Assembly: GCA_947167215.1 (NCBI GenBank)
Contig: CAMVHE010000012.1
Span: forward strand, 1 to 58,156
Direction: 5' to 3'
DNA length: 58,156 nt
Source: an uncultured Clostridia bacterium
GTDB lineage: Bacteria > Bacillota > Clostridia > Christensenellales > Aristaeellaceae
Translations under genes and position numbers: made by a program
The notes under the pieces: generated by a model
Told to the model about the DNA's origin: nothing
The model's input: only the letters and a program-made list of their open reading frames with translations
Database searches by the model: none
In this document: positions 35,083 to 44,162 of the stretch, piece by piece
How the letters are laid out: each line of letters starts with the position of its first letter
Numbering within the stretch: the first letter of the stretch is position 1

Positions 35083-36027
35083 ATGGCCAGATACATTCTT
35101 CAGCGTCTCGGACAAACGCTTCTCGTTCTGCTGATTGTTTCATTCCTGACCTATTTGTTAGTCGACTTTCTGCCGGGCGATCCCATTGCTGCCATGACCG
35201 GCGGAGAAATCTCCGGTGAGACCTATGAACGGCTTTATTATGAAATGAACATGGATAAGCCCGTTCTTGTCCGCTACTTCCTCTGGCTGAAAGGTGCCCT
35301 TACCGGAAACCTCGGCACTTCCCAGTCGTATCACCGGAATGTGGTCGACATCATCGCCGAGCGGGTTCCCGTAACCATCTACTTTTCCCTGCTGGCCTTT
35401 ATCATCTCCGTTCCCCTTGGCATCCTGTTCGGAATCATCAGCGCCGTGAAAAGGGGTACTGCCGCAGATACCAGCGTTACGCTGACCGCCAATGTATGCT
35501 GCTGTCTCCCCCAGTTCTGGCTCGGTATCCTGTTCATGTACGTCTTCGCCATGAAGCTGGGCTGGTTCCCATCCAGCGGATTTGTCTGGCCGCATCAGGA
35601 CTTTGTTCTCAGCATCCGTCAGACCATCATGCCGCTGCTCTGTCTGGCAATCGGCGGCATCGCCAGCATTACCCGTCAGACCCGTTCCTCCATGCTGGAA
35701 GTAATCCGTCAGGACTACATCCGCACCGCCAAATCCAAAGGACTCAAGAGCAAGAAGGTCATCTACGTTCATGCTCTCAAAAATGCCCTGCTTCCGGTTA
35801 TCACCCTGATGGGACTTCGTCTTGGCGGTCTCATCGGCGGCTCCGTCTTTGTGGAAAACGTCTTTGTTATCCCGGGCATGGGCTCCCTGCTGGTCAATGC
35901 CATTACCAGTGTTGACATCCCCCTGATTCAGGGATGCGTGCTGCTGATTGCGGTATTTTCCTGCGTCGTCAACCTGATTACGGATATTGTCTACGTCTAT
36001 GTGGATCCGCGGATCAAAGTCGCCTGA
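35083..36027 (+). CDS. ABC transporter permease, DppB/OppB family
   Basis: 314 residues with six predicted transmembrane helices; the first is RLGQTLLVLLIVSFLTYLLVDFLPGDP, the family hallmark, and the cytoplasmic EAA loop reads EVIRQDYIRTAKSKGLKSKKVIYVHALKNALLPVI. It forms half of the channel of a peptide/nickel/opine/oligosaccharide type importer. AAGGAGG precedes the ATG. First gene of the five-gene operon oppB-oppC-oppDF-binding protein-dehydratase. Confidence 0.95.
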   Translation: MARYILQRLGQTLLVLLIVSFLTYLLVDFLPGDPIAAMTGGEISGETYERLYYEMNMDKPVLVRYFLWLKGALTGNLGTSQSYHRNVVDIIAERVPVTIYFSLLAFIISVPLGILFGIISAVKRGTAADTSVTLTANVCCCLPQFWLGILFMYVFAMKLGWFPSSGFVWPHQDFVLSIRQTIMPLLCLAIGGIASITRQTRSSMLEVIRQDYIRTAKSKGLKSKKVIYVHALKNALLPVITLMGLRLGGLIGGSVFVENVFVIPGMGSLLVNAITSVDIPLIQGCVLLIAVFSCVVNLITDIVYVYVDPRIKVA

Positions 36028-36044
36028 CAAGAAAGGAGCGTATC

Positions 36045-36929
36045 ATGAGTTCTTCTGCAAGTTCCGTTCAAAAGGAAAACCGGTCCAAAAAGAGAAGACA
36101 GTTTGTTCATGCGCTCTTCTCTAGGAAAATCGTTCTGATTTCTGCAATTATCGTTGTTCTGATTATCCTGGTTGCCATCTTTGCCAACCAGCTCATGCCT
36201 TTTGATCCGAACAAGCCCGCCGTACGGGACCGCAACCAGGGTCCCAGCGCCACGCACCTTCTCGGTACGGATGAATTCGGCCGCGACGTGCTCAGCCGGA
36301 TTATCATCGGAAGCCGCGTTTCCCTCATCGTCGGCGTGCTTGCCGTGGTCATCGCCTGCGTCATCGGTACGACCTTCGGCATGATTGCCGGCTACTTCGG
36401 CGGTTTCGTCGATGACGCGATAAGCCGAATCGCGGAAGCCATCCGCGTCATACCGCAGGTGGTCCTGGCCATTGCCCTCTGCGCGGTATTCGGCGGCGGC
36501 ATCCTCAACATGTCGATCATTCTCGGCATCTCCAACATGACCGTTTATATCCGCATGATGCGCTCCCAGGTTATGTCCATCAAGGAGCGGGATTACATCA
36601 TGGCAGGAAAGCTTCAGGGCAACAGCAACCTCCGCCTCATGCTGGCACATATTCTTCCCAACAGCATTTCCCCGATCATCGTCACCATGACGCAGCAGAT
36701 CGGCGGCACCATCCTCTCCGAGGCCGGCCTGAGCTTCCTGGGGCTTGGAATTTCCACCCCCACCGCATCCTGGGGCACCCTGGTTTCCGGAGGCCGCTCC
36801 TATCTGCTTACCAATCCTGTTTACTCCCTTGCCCCCGGCTTCTGCATCGCCCTGCTCGTTATCTGCCTCAACTCCCTGGGTGACGGCGTTCGTGATGCTC
36901 TTGATCCTCGCCTGCGCGGCGAACTGTAA
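36045..36929 (+). CDS. ABC transporter permease, DppC/OppC family
   Basis: 294 residues. N-terminal cytoplasmic segment, then a first helix (KIVLISAIIVVLIILVAIFANQ), the HLLGTDEFGRDVLSRIIIGSRVSL signature of DppC-type permeases, and five further helices with the EAA loop near the middle. Partner of the preceding permease. The ATG at 36045 follows AAGGAG; the longer frame overlapping oppB is not supported. Confidence 0.95.
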   Translation: MSSSASSVQKENRSKKRRQFVHALFSRKIVLISAIIVVLIILVAIFANQLMPFDPNKPAVRDRNQGPSATHLLGTDEFGRDVLSRIIIGSRVSLIVGVLAVVIACVIGTTFGMIAGYFGGFVDDAISRIAEAIRVIPQVVLAIALCAVFGGGILNMSIILGISNMTVYIRMMRSQVMSIKERDYIMAGKLQGNSNLRLMLAHILPNSISPIIVTMTQQIGGTILSEAGLSFLGLGISTPTASWGTLVSGGRSYLLTNPVYSLAPGFCIALLVICLNSLGDGVRDALDPRLRGEL

Positions 36930-36946
36930 TGGAAGGGGGATTAACC

Positions 36947-38968
36947 ATGGCACATCTGCTTGAAATCAAAGACCTTGTGACGACATTCCGTTCCGACGGC
37001 AAGGAATTCAACGCCATTGAAGGCGTAAACCTTCATATCGACCGCGGCGAAATCGTAGGAATCGTCGGCGAGAGCGGTTCCGGCAAATCCGTCACCATGC
37101 TCTCTTCCCTGCAGCTCATTGCCAGCCCCGGCCGGGTTGCCGGCGGTGAAGTCTACCTGGAAGGCGTTGACAAGAATCTTCTCAGCTTTGACAGCGACAG
37201 TGAAGAAATGCGGCAGATTCGCGGAGGCCGTATTTCCATGATCTTCCAGGAGCCCATGACCAGCCTGAACCCGGTTCTGACAGTCGGCTACCAGATCCAG
37301 GAAAACATCCTGCTTCACAAAAATGTCACTCCCGAGGAAGCCCGCCGCCTGACCATCGAAGCGATGAAAACGGTGAATATCCCCGATGCGGAAACCCGCT
37401 ATGACTATTATCCGCAGCAGTTTTCCGGCGGAATGCGGCAGCGCATCATGATCGCCATGGCGATGGCTCCCGGTCCGGATATCCTCATTGCAGACGAGGC
37501 AACCACTGCACTGGACGTCACGACACAGGCACAGCTGCTGGAGATGATCCGGGATATCGCCAAGAAAACCAACACCGCCGTTATCATGGTTACCCACAAC
37601 CTCGGCCTGGTTGCCCGCTATGCAGAACGCATCTACGTCATGTACGGCGGACACATCATGGAAACCAGCAACTGCGTCGAGATCTTCCATAATACCAAGC
37701 ATCCCTATACCCGTGCGCTTCTCCGCGCCATCCCCCGGCTCGACGATCCCAAGGACCGGGTTCTGATTCCCATTGACGGTCTGCCGCCGGTTCCCTCCCA
37801 GCGCCCGGACTACTGTCCTTTCTATGCCCGCTGCGAGTACCGCTGTGATGCCTGCCTCTCCAACCATGATTATTCCCTCCACGAGGTCGGGGAAGGACAC
37901 TATTCTTCCTGCATTCTCACGGATGAGGAACTGGACAGAAAAGCGGAAGAGCTGCTGCACAAGGACTACGGCGCTTCTCCTGAACGGCATCCCCTCAACC
38001 GGGAGTGTCTCCGGGTAACCAATGTCCGCAAGTACTTCCCGGTTTACAAGGGAATGCTCCGCAAGAAAGTCGGCGAGGTAAAGGCCATTGAAGATATCGC
38101 CTTTACCCTGCAGCAGGGAGAGACCCTGGGCGTCGTCGGTGAATCCGGATGCGGAAAGACAACTCTTGCCCGCTGCATCATGCGGATGTATGAACCGGAT
38201 GAGGGAGAAATCCTCTTCGGCGGACGGGACATTGCCCATCTCAAGGATAAGGACCTCAAGTCGGTCCGTCCCAAGATCTCCATGATCTTCCAGGATCCCT
38301 TCTCTTCCCTGGATCCCAGGCAGAATGCCGGTTCCATCGTTGGCGAAAGCCTGCTGATTCACAAGCTGACAAAGACCCGGGAAGAATATGAAAACCGCGT
38401 GGATGAGCTTTTCCGCAAGGTAGGCATGGATCCCGCCATGAAGGACCGCGTCGCCCATGAGTTTTCCGGCGGCCAGCGGCAGCGCATCGGCATCGCCCGC
38501 GCCCTGTCCTCCAATCCGGACCTCATCATCTGCGATGAACCCATCTCCGCACTGGACGTTTCCATTCAGGCACAGATCATCAATCTGCTGGAGAACATCC
38601 AGGCCGAACTCGGCATTTCCTACATTTTCATTGCCCATGACCTTGCAGTCGTCAAGCATATCAGCGACCGGATTCTCGTCATGTACCTCGGGCGCGTCAT
38701 GGAAATTGCAGACTGTGATACCCTCTATGAGAATCCCCTGCATCCTTACACCCAGGCACTGCTTTCCGCCATTCCCGTCGCAGATCCTGTCGTGGAAGCG
38801 TCCCGCGAAGCCGTACCGATCCAGGGCGAAGTTCCCAGCATCCTGAAGCGTCCTTCCGGATGCCCGTTCCACAACCGATGCCCCAGGGCAACCGAGCGCT
38901 GCAGCCAGGAAGTACCCCAGCTCCATGCCGTGGATGGTACCCATGAGGTTGCCTGCCATCTCTACTGA
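36947..38968 (+). CDS. fused DppD-DppF ABC ATPase (two nucleotide-binding domains)
   Basis: 673 residues holding both ATPases of an Opp/Dpp importer in one chain. Domain 1: Walker A GESGSGKS at 41-48, signature FSGGMRQRI, Walker B DILIADEATTALD, then a C-terminal region with CPFYARCEYRCDAC. Domain 2: Walker A GESGCGKT starting near 398, signature FSGGQRQRI, Walker B DLIICDEPISALD, and CPFHNRCPRATERC. Both sites look active, and both cysteine-rich tails resemble the FeS-like tails of DppD/DppF. Most such systems use two genes; GsiA is a known fusion. GGGGG precedes the ATG at 36947. Confidence 0.95.
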   Translation: MAHLLEIKDLVTTFRSDGKEFNAIEGVNLHIDRGEIVGIVGESGSGKSVTMLSSLQLIASPGRVAGGEVYLEGVDKNLLSFDSDSEEMRQIRGGRISMIFQEPMTSLNPVLTVGYQIQENILLHKNVTPEEARRLTIEAMKTVNIPDAETRYDYYPQQFSGGMRQRIMIAMAMAPGPDILIADEATTALDVTTQAQLLEMIRDIAKKTNTAVIMVTHNLGLVARYAERIYVMYGGHIMETSNCVEIFHNTKHPYTRALLRAIPRLDDPKDRVLIPIDGLPPVPSQRPDYCPFYARCEYRCDACLSNHDYSLHEVGEGHYSSCILTDEELDRKAEELLHKDYGASPERHPLNRECLRVTNVRKYFPVYKGMLRKKVGEVKAIEDIAFTLQQGETLGVVGESGCGKTTLARCIMRMYEPDEGEILFGGRDIAHLKDKDLKSVRPKISMIFQDPFSSLDPRQNAGSIVGESLLIHKLTKTREEYENRVDELFRKVGMDPAMKDRVAHEFSGGQRQRIGIARALSSNPDLIICDEPISALDVSIQAQIINLLENIQAELGISYIFIAHDLAVVKHISDRILVMYLGRVMEIADCDTLYENPLHPYTQALLSAIPVADPVVEASREAVPIQGEVPSILKRPSGCPFHNRCPRATERCSQEVPQLHAVDGTHEVACHLY

Positions 38969-39066
38969 TCCTGACCAAGGTCCCTGCTTACTTTCGGTGT
39001 TTTCCCCTGCCGGGGTACACATACAAGCCACCTCAGTGGCCAACACAAATAGGAGGTTTTTTATCC

Positions 39067-40599
39067 ATGAAAAAGATCCTTGCTATGGTCCTCTCTCTGA
39101 TGCTTCTGGCATCCCTGGTTCCCGCAGTCATGGCCGAAGGCACTCCCACCTACGGTGGAACGCTGACCGTTCTCGGCTTCGACTTCGCCACCTTCTTCCT
39201 CCCGCATTCCACCACCACTTCCGACCGTTACAATGCAGCTCCTGCAATCGAGTCCCTCGGCCGCAGGAATCCTGAAACCGGCGATACCGAAGGCTGGCTG
39301 GCCGATGAGTTCATCATCGACGCAGAAGCCCTGACCCTCACCCTGAAGCTCCACCAGGGGATCAAGTTCTCCGACGGCACGGACTTCAATGCGGATGCCG
39401 TTATCTGGAACTTCCAGCAGATGGTTGACTTCGGCAAATCCTCCGAGCTCGTCAATCCTGCCAGCTTCGAAAAAGTGGATGATTACACTGTCGTCCTGAA
39501 GTATGAATCCTGGGCAAACACCTGGGCAGATACCGTCGGCGAAGTTCGCATCTATTCTCCGGCCGCCTATGAAGCCAACGGCGAAGACTGGGCAGCCATC
39601 CATCCGGTCGGCACCGGCGCCTTCGTTATGAAGGAAATGGTCGCTGACAGCCACATCTCCTACGTCAAGAACGAGAACTACTGGCGTGAGGGCGAGCCCT
39701 ATCTGGATGGCATTGAAGTCCTCTTCATGAGCGATGCCACCACCCAGCTGTCCGCTTTCACCAATGGCGAACTGGACGTTCTGCGCAACCCCAACAGTGT
39801 AGGCATCAAGCAGCTCATGGACAAGTATGAGAATGTTGCCAATGCTGCTCCTGACCTTGCCGGCATCACCTACATGATGTTCTGCTCCGGTGTCGAAGAA
39901 TCCCCCTTCTCCAAGCTGGATGTCCGTCTTGCCGTTATGCATGCCATTGACTGGGAAGAAATGGCTGACGCCATCTATGATGGTCTCGGCGGAGCTACCC
40001 CGCTGTTTGCCGTTCCCGGCGCCTGGTCCTATGATGAGAACGTAGAACTCTACACCCAGGATTTTGACCTCGCCAAGAAGATGTTGGCCGATGCCGGATA
40101 TCCCAATGGTTTTGACACTGTCATCACGCTGAATGCCGAGAATGCTGCCAACGAGCCCTGCGCCGTCATGCTCCAGTACTATCTGAGCGAGATCGGCATC
40201 AATGCTGAAATCAAGAAACTGACCAACGCTGACTTCAATGCCCAGAAGGCAGAAGGCAACTATGATCTTGGCATCATGGTAAACAACGGCTCTTCCAAGC
40301 TCGACTTTACCGCCAACTACATCCGCCTCTATTCTTCCGAGGGTGTCAACTACAAGGTCATGATGGAAAAGCCTGCTGATTACGAAGAAGCCCTCTTCGC
40401 AGCCCGCGCCGCCACCACGCTCGAAGAGAAGAAAGAGCTGCTCAAGACCGCTGCCCGCCTCTTCAGCCATGACTATGCACTGGTTGTCGCTACCGGCTAT
40501 CAGAGCGCTTACTGCTATGCGCAGCCTGGCGTTCACAACACCGGCATCTGCTCCACCACTGCAGAAGCCTGGACGCCTGAATCCGCCTGGAAAGAGTAA
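39067..40599 (+). CDS. extracellular solute-binding protein, family 5
   Basis: 510 residues of the DppA/OppA family (SBP family 5). A signal peptide (KKILAMVLSLMLLASLVPAVMA, cut before EGTPT) is followed by GGTLTVL, TLTLKLHQGIKFSDGTDFNADAV and VGTGAFVMKE, which are family landmarks. There is no lipobox cysteine, although monoderm binding proteins are normally lipoproteins, so retention at the surface is unexplained. AGGAGG precedes the ATG. Ligand unknown; the dehydratase that follows suggests a sugar acid or oligosaccharide. Confidence 0.93.
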   Translation: MKKILAMVLSLMLLASLVPAVMAEGTPTYGGTLTVLGFDFATFFLPHSTTTSDRYNAAPAIESLGRRNPETGDTEGWLADEFIIDAEALTLTLKLHQGIKFSDGTDFNADAVIWNFQQMVDFGKSSELVNPASFEKVDDYTVVLKYESWANTWADTVGEVRIYSPAAYEANGEDWAAIHPVGTGAFVMKEMVADSHISYVKNENYWREGEPYLDGIEVLFMSDATTQLSAFTNGELDVLRNPNSVGIKQLMDKYENVANAAPDLAGITYMMFCSGVEESPFSKLDVRLAVMHAIDWEEMADAIYDGLGGATPLFAVPGAWSYDENVELYTQDFDLAKKMLADAGYPNGFDTVITLNAENAANEPCAVMLQYYLSEIGINAEIKKLTNADFNAQKAEGNYDLGIMVNNGSSKLDFTANYIRLYSSEGVNYKVMMEKPADYEEALFAARAATTLEEKKELLKTAARLFSHDYALVVATGYQSAYCYAQPGVHNTGICSTTAEAWTPESAWKE

Positions 40600-40628
40600 T
40601 ATCCGCCTAGACGTTCCGTCTGCAGCAC

Positions 40629-40658
40629 GTACAGGGGTAATCCGTTTTACCCCTGTAC
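40629..40658 (+). other. strong hairpin between binding-protein and dehydratase genes
   Basis: A perfect 12-bp stem (GTACAGGGGTAA with TTACCCCTGTAC) and six-base loop without a T run. In this position such hairpins usually protect the 3' end of the abundant binding-protein mRNA or cause partial termination. Confidence 0.7.
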
Positions 40659-40707
40659 ACCTGTTCTGCAATACGAACAATGATATCACACTAATGGAGG
40701 AACGTTT

Positions 40708-41685
40708 ATGAAACGGATGAACCCGCAACTGGGCATTCGCTCTGACACACTGACCCCCGACTATCTCCAGTATCTGCGGCAGATGAACATCTCCCACTGT
40801 TTTGTTCTGTTCAGCAATGAGCATTCCAATTATGAAGATGTCAATCGTACGCTGGATACGGTGCGCAAGGCCGGCCTGACCGTCGATGATGCAGGAAATG
40901 ATTTCCTGTACAAACACCTTTCCATTCATCTGGGTATGGACGACCGGGATCAGTGGATCGAGAAATACAACAACCTGAACCGGATTCTCGGCAAAGCAGG
41001 GGTATCCATCGGATATATCGGCAACAGCAGAGTCAGCCATACCGGCTACTTTGCCAACGAGTATACCCATGGTGCGCTCGGCCGGACGGTACAGATGGAT
41101 GAAATTCTTGCAAGACCCGCTTCCGTTTCCAAAGAGGTAAACGAAGAACAGCTCTGGGATGCCTTCCGCTATTTTCTGCAGCAGGCACTTCCCGTTGCCC
41201 ATGAAGTCGGAATGAAGCTCGCGCTTCATCCCAGCGATCCCCCCTATCCCATGTATGAGGGTTATGCCAGTCTCATCTACAACAGCGACTGCTATCGGAA
41301 AGCCCTGAAGATGGCGGACGAGATTGTTCCCGACGTCCTCGGAATCAAATTCTGCTGCGGATGCTGGCTCGAAGGCGGACAGTCCTTCGGCGATATACTG
41401 GCTGACCTCCGCGAGTTCGTCAGAGCAGGCCGTGTCCTGACCATTCACTTCCGCAACGTAAGTTGTCCTCTTCCCAATTTCACCGAAACCCTTGCGGAAG
41501 ACGGATACTTCGACATGATGAAGATTATGCAGGTCCTGGTCGAAGAGGGTTATGATCATGGTATCTACCCGGATCATATTTTCAGAACCACTCCGGAATC
41601 CGGCGGCAATCTGACAAGCTTTGCCTATGCGGTAGGATACATGAAGGGACTCATGAACGCTGCATACAGCCTCTATGAGAAGTAA
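40708..41685 (+). CDS. mannonate-dehydratase-like TIM-barrel protein (UxuA family)
   Basis: 325 residues, somewhat shorter than typical UxuA (about 350-395). Landmarks of the family are KLALHPSDPP (metal His174; UxuA has HPDDPP), GIKFCCGCW (Cys216 or Cys219), IHFRNV (His247) and IYPDHIFR (Asp289; UxuA has RPDHGR). UxuA removes water from D-mannonate to give 2-keto-3-deoxygluconate in glucuronate breakdown. The altered motifs allow a different sugar-acid substrate or an isomerase role. GGAGG precedes the ATG. Last gene of the transporter operon, followed by a terminator. Confidence 0.8.
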   Translation: MKRMNPQLGIRSDTLTPDYLQYLRQMNISHCFVLFSNEHSNYEDVNRTLDTVRKAGLTVDDAGNDFLYKHLSIHLGMDDRDQWIEKYNNLNRILGKAGVSIGYIGNSRVSHTGYFANEYTHGALGRTVQMDEILARPASVSKEVNEEQLWDAFRYFLQQALPVAHEVGMKLALHPSDPPYPMYEGYASLIYNSDCYRKALKMADEIVPDVLGIKFCCGCWLEGGQSFGDILADLREFVRAGRVLTIHFRNVSCPLPNFTETLAEDGYFDMMKIMQVLVEEGYDHGIYPDHIFRTTPESGGNLTSFAYAVGYMKGLMNAAYSLYEK

Positions 41686-41741
41686 TGGATCCTATGCGGT
41701 CCGCTTGCAGCATGGGTTTCAAAATCCGGATTATTTCAATG

Positions 41742-41771
41742 ACTGGCATGAAGATCATGCCAGTTTTTTTC
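41742..41771 (+). terminator. terminator of the transporter operon
   Basis: ACTGGCATGA pairs perfectly with TCATGCCAGT around AGA, followed by seven Ts. Confidence 0.92.
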
Positions 41772-41881
41772 GTCCGCCGTTTTCCCCCGAAAGGACGCCC
41801 GTCTCCCCCTGCCCCGTTTTCCGTTTCCGGCATCCGATTCCCTGCCTGCACAGGCATGGCCGCTTCGGGTGTTCTCTCCGT

Positions 41882-41913
41882 AAAAAAAGATTCCCCTCGC
41901 AAAAGGGGAATCT
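41882..41913 (-). terminator. terminator of the GH120 gene
   Basis: AGATTCCCCT pairs with AGGGGAATCT around a six-base loop, followed by a T run on the minus strand; convergent with the terminator at 41742-41771. Confidence 0.9.
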
Positions 41914-41926
41914 AATCATTTTCGGA

Positions 41927-43954
41927 TTATTTCTTCCAGACCAGCACCCGTCCGCTTACCGGTTCTGCAAAGCATCCTGGATAGATCTTATCGGTTTTCT
42001 TTATGCCTGCATAATCCCTTTCAAAACAGATCGGTGATCCGTCCGGATTTTCGTAGCACTGTTCCGGTTCAAACGCCATTCCAAGGCGCTTCGTATCCAC
42101 GGGTGCCACCGATTTTTCTTCGGGAAGCCGGACATTCAGGTACCAACCGTCTTCGTCTTCCTCGATGGAAACGCTGTAATTCTGCCCTTTTTCCTGCTGG
42201 AAGTCCTGTTCCTTGTCGCAGGGCTTTGCATCTCCCACAAAAAGGTTTCCACCCGTATAGACCGGCAATTTCATATAATAGCGGTCACTGGGATCCGAAC
42301 CCATGCCGCAGTACCCTTCAAACTCCTTCTTCCATTCTTCCTCTGTCGGATAGCCGTCATATGGGAACGTACCGCAATCCACATTCCAGGTATCCCATTC
42401 CAGGTCGCCCTTTGCAATCGAAGCATCACAGGCCTTCCGGAGCGCTTCCCGGACAGGCTGCTGGATGAAGATGTTATTATAGAACCGCATATCTCCGTGA
42501 AGGATCGTCATAAAGCCGGCAACAGCGGTGCCATGCGGTACATGATAGGGTGTATAGCGCGGAGATTTCAGCGTCCTGCTGCCATTGTTGACGCCCACTC
42601 CCACTGCAGTCAGGGAGCCGGCAACCAGGTTATGCACCATGGCCACGCCCTGGGTCGGCAGCTTCATGGCTCTCTCCGAAAGGAGAATATTGTGATCCAC
42701 CAGCGTAGGCCCGTGAGAAACCTCAATGAAGATATCTTCCCCGATGCAGGCGTCCGGACAGGTCAGCAGATGGTTTTCGGCCAGCGTGTTGTCATGGAAA
42801 AGGTTCTGTGTTACCCGGGTGCCCTGTGCCTGCCAGTCCAGCCACAGTCCGCGGGTGCAGTGATGGAAATGATTGCGACGGATGATCACATCAATGGCTG
42901 CATGCATTTTAATTCCGCCGATTTCCGCTCCCGCGAGATTCTCGCGATTGTTGATATGATGAATATGATTATCCTCAATCACCGAGAAAACACCGCCCAG
43001 ATGACCGACAATTCCGGTCTGCCCACAGTCATGGATATCACATCTCCGGATGATATGGCTTCCGATATTTTCCCGGTTCCAGCCTTCCCGCTGTGCCTGG
43101 CAGATACAGTCGCGCTCCGTCTGGGTGCCGTCCTTGTACTTCCAGTGAAGCCACTTATTGTCATTTTCCGGCTGCCTGTACTTTCCGAGCGAAATACCGC
43201 TGCACTTGGAATCGGAAATCTCACAGTCCTCAATAATCCATCCTTTGGACCAGTGCGGGCCGACCATGCCCTCCTGATAGGCGGTGGGAGGAGCCCACTG
43301 CGTCGCAGCCTTGCAGATTCTGAATCCTGAAAGCGTGATATAGCCGATGCCCTCCTTCGTCGGATAGAAGCAGTTTTCCCGCACGTTGATCTCTACATTT
43401 TCTTCATTGGGGTTCTTTCCGTGGAAGTTTGCATAGATCACCGTTTCATCTTTTTCCGGGTCCTGTTCGGTATACCAGGTAAACACCGAGAATGCAATGT
43501 CCCAGGCTGCCTGGGATGGCACGGGATGCAGCACGCCGTCCAGACTGGTGACTTCATACATCGCCTTGTCATTCAGGTAGACTTCCCCCGTATGGGCGAT
43601 AAAGGTCGCAATAAACCAGTCTCCCTCGACCAGAGTGGTATAGGGATTATAGTCCTGCGCAAAAATGCTGTTCGGCACATGCGCCACATAAACATCGCCC
43701 TCGTACTTCTCCCAGTGCTTCACCGGCTCCGCGCCGGTGATCACCGCCTTTCCCTTCTCGGAAGCGCGGTACACAATCCGCTCATAAGCCGTGCCTGCCC
43801 TGGGGGGATCCACATGTTCCCGATAGGTGCCGGGCATAACGATGACTTCATCTCCGGGGCATGCCACCATCGCCGCCTCGGTAATCGTCTTAAAGGGTGC
43901 AACCCTGGTACCATTGCCGGAAGGCAATGCTTTAGCATCTACAAAATACTGCAT
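41927..43954 (-). CDS. beta-xylosidase, glycoside hydrolase family 120
   Basis: 675 residues, a right-handed beta-helix enzyme. It closely follows the remembered sequence of the Thermoanaerobacterium XylC type: the start YFVDAKALPSGNGT, AATQWAPPTAYQ, KGWIIEDCEI, IGSHIIRRCDIHDCGQ, GHLGGVFS and GLWLDWQAQGTRV. The catalytic pair is Asp373 (LWLDW) and Glu411 (IFIEVSHGP); about 16 extra residues (LAENHLLTCPDACIG) lie between them. It releases xylose from xylo-oligosaccharides; no signal peptide, so cytoplasmic. GAGGAGG precedes the ATG at 43954; the GTG at 44023 lies in the -35 box and is excluded. Confidence 0.9.
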   Translation of the reverse strand: MQYFVDAKALPSGNGTRVAPFKTITEAAMVACPGDEVIVMPGTYREHVDPPRAGTAYERIVYRASEKGKAVITGAEPVKHWEKYEGDVYVAHVPNSIFAQDYNPYTTLVEGDWFIATFIAHTGEVYLNDKAMYEVTSLDGVLHPVPSQAAWDIAFSVFTWYTEQDPEKDETVIYANFHGKNPNEENVEINVRENCFYPTKEGIGYITLSGFRICKAATQWAPPTAYQEGMVGPHWSKGWIIEDCEISDSKCSGISLGKYRQPENDNKWLHWKYKDGTQTERDCICQAQREGWNRENIGSHIIRRCDIHDCGQTGIVGHLGGVFSVIEDNHIHHINNRENLAGAEIGGIKMHAAIDVIIRRNHFHHCTRGLWLDWQAQGTRVTQNLFHDNTLAENHLLTCPDACIGEDIFIEVSHGPTLVDHNILLSERAMKLPTQGVAMVHNLVAGSLTAVGVGVNNGSRTLKSPRYTPYHVPHGTAVAGFMTILHGDMRFYNNIFIQQPVREALRKACDASIAKGDLEWDTWNVDCGTFPYDGYPTEEEWKKEFEGYCGMGSDPSDRYYMKLPVYTGGNLFVGDAKPCDKEQDFQQEKGQNYSVSIEEDEDGWYLNVRLPEEKSVAPVDTKRLGMAFEPEQCYENPDGSPICFERDYAGIKKTDKIYPGCFAEPVSGRVLVWKK

Positions 43955-43994
43955 AGTTACCTCCTCCGTCTTCCATTTCACTGGACTATCCCGC

Positions 43995-44023
43995 ATTTTA
44001 TCATCTTCCACCGGTCTGTGCAA
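43995..44023 (-). promoter_or_regulatory. promoter of the GH120 gene
   Basis: On the minus strand TTGCAC (44023-44018), 17-base spacer, TAAAAT (44000-43995), 40 bases before the start codon. Confidence 0.82.
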
Positions 44024-44125
44024 TCCCTCACAGCGTCCTCAGGAAAGGAACGTCCGGACTTCCCCGAACGCTTTCTCCGATGGCTTCCCGGTTCTTTCGG
44101 GCACCCGTTTCCGGCATTCAGCACT

Positions 44126-44154
44126 AAAAAAGATCCAGGCAGTCTGCCTGGATC
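44126..44154 (-). terminator. terminator of the YHYH-nitroreductase unit
   Basis: GATCCAGGCA pairs with TGCCTGGATC around GAC, followed by six Ts on the minus strand. Confidence 0.9.
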
Positions 44155-44162
44155 CAATCCGC

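Noticed and set aside
36941-39046. 701-residue open frame on the minus strand
   Set aside because: Antisense to the fused DppD-DppF gene, whose motifs are unmistakable; same codon-bias effect.
39061-41577. 838-residue open frame on the minus strand
   Set aside because: It is antisense to the binding-protein and dehydratase genes, which have clear families, signal peptide and ribosome sites. Codon bias on the true strand leaves few stops opposite; there is no recognisable family in the antisense product.
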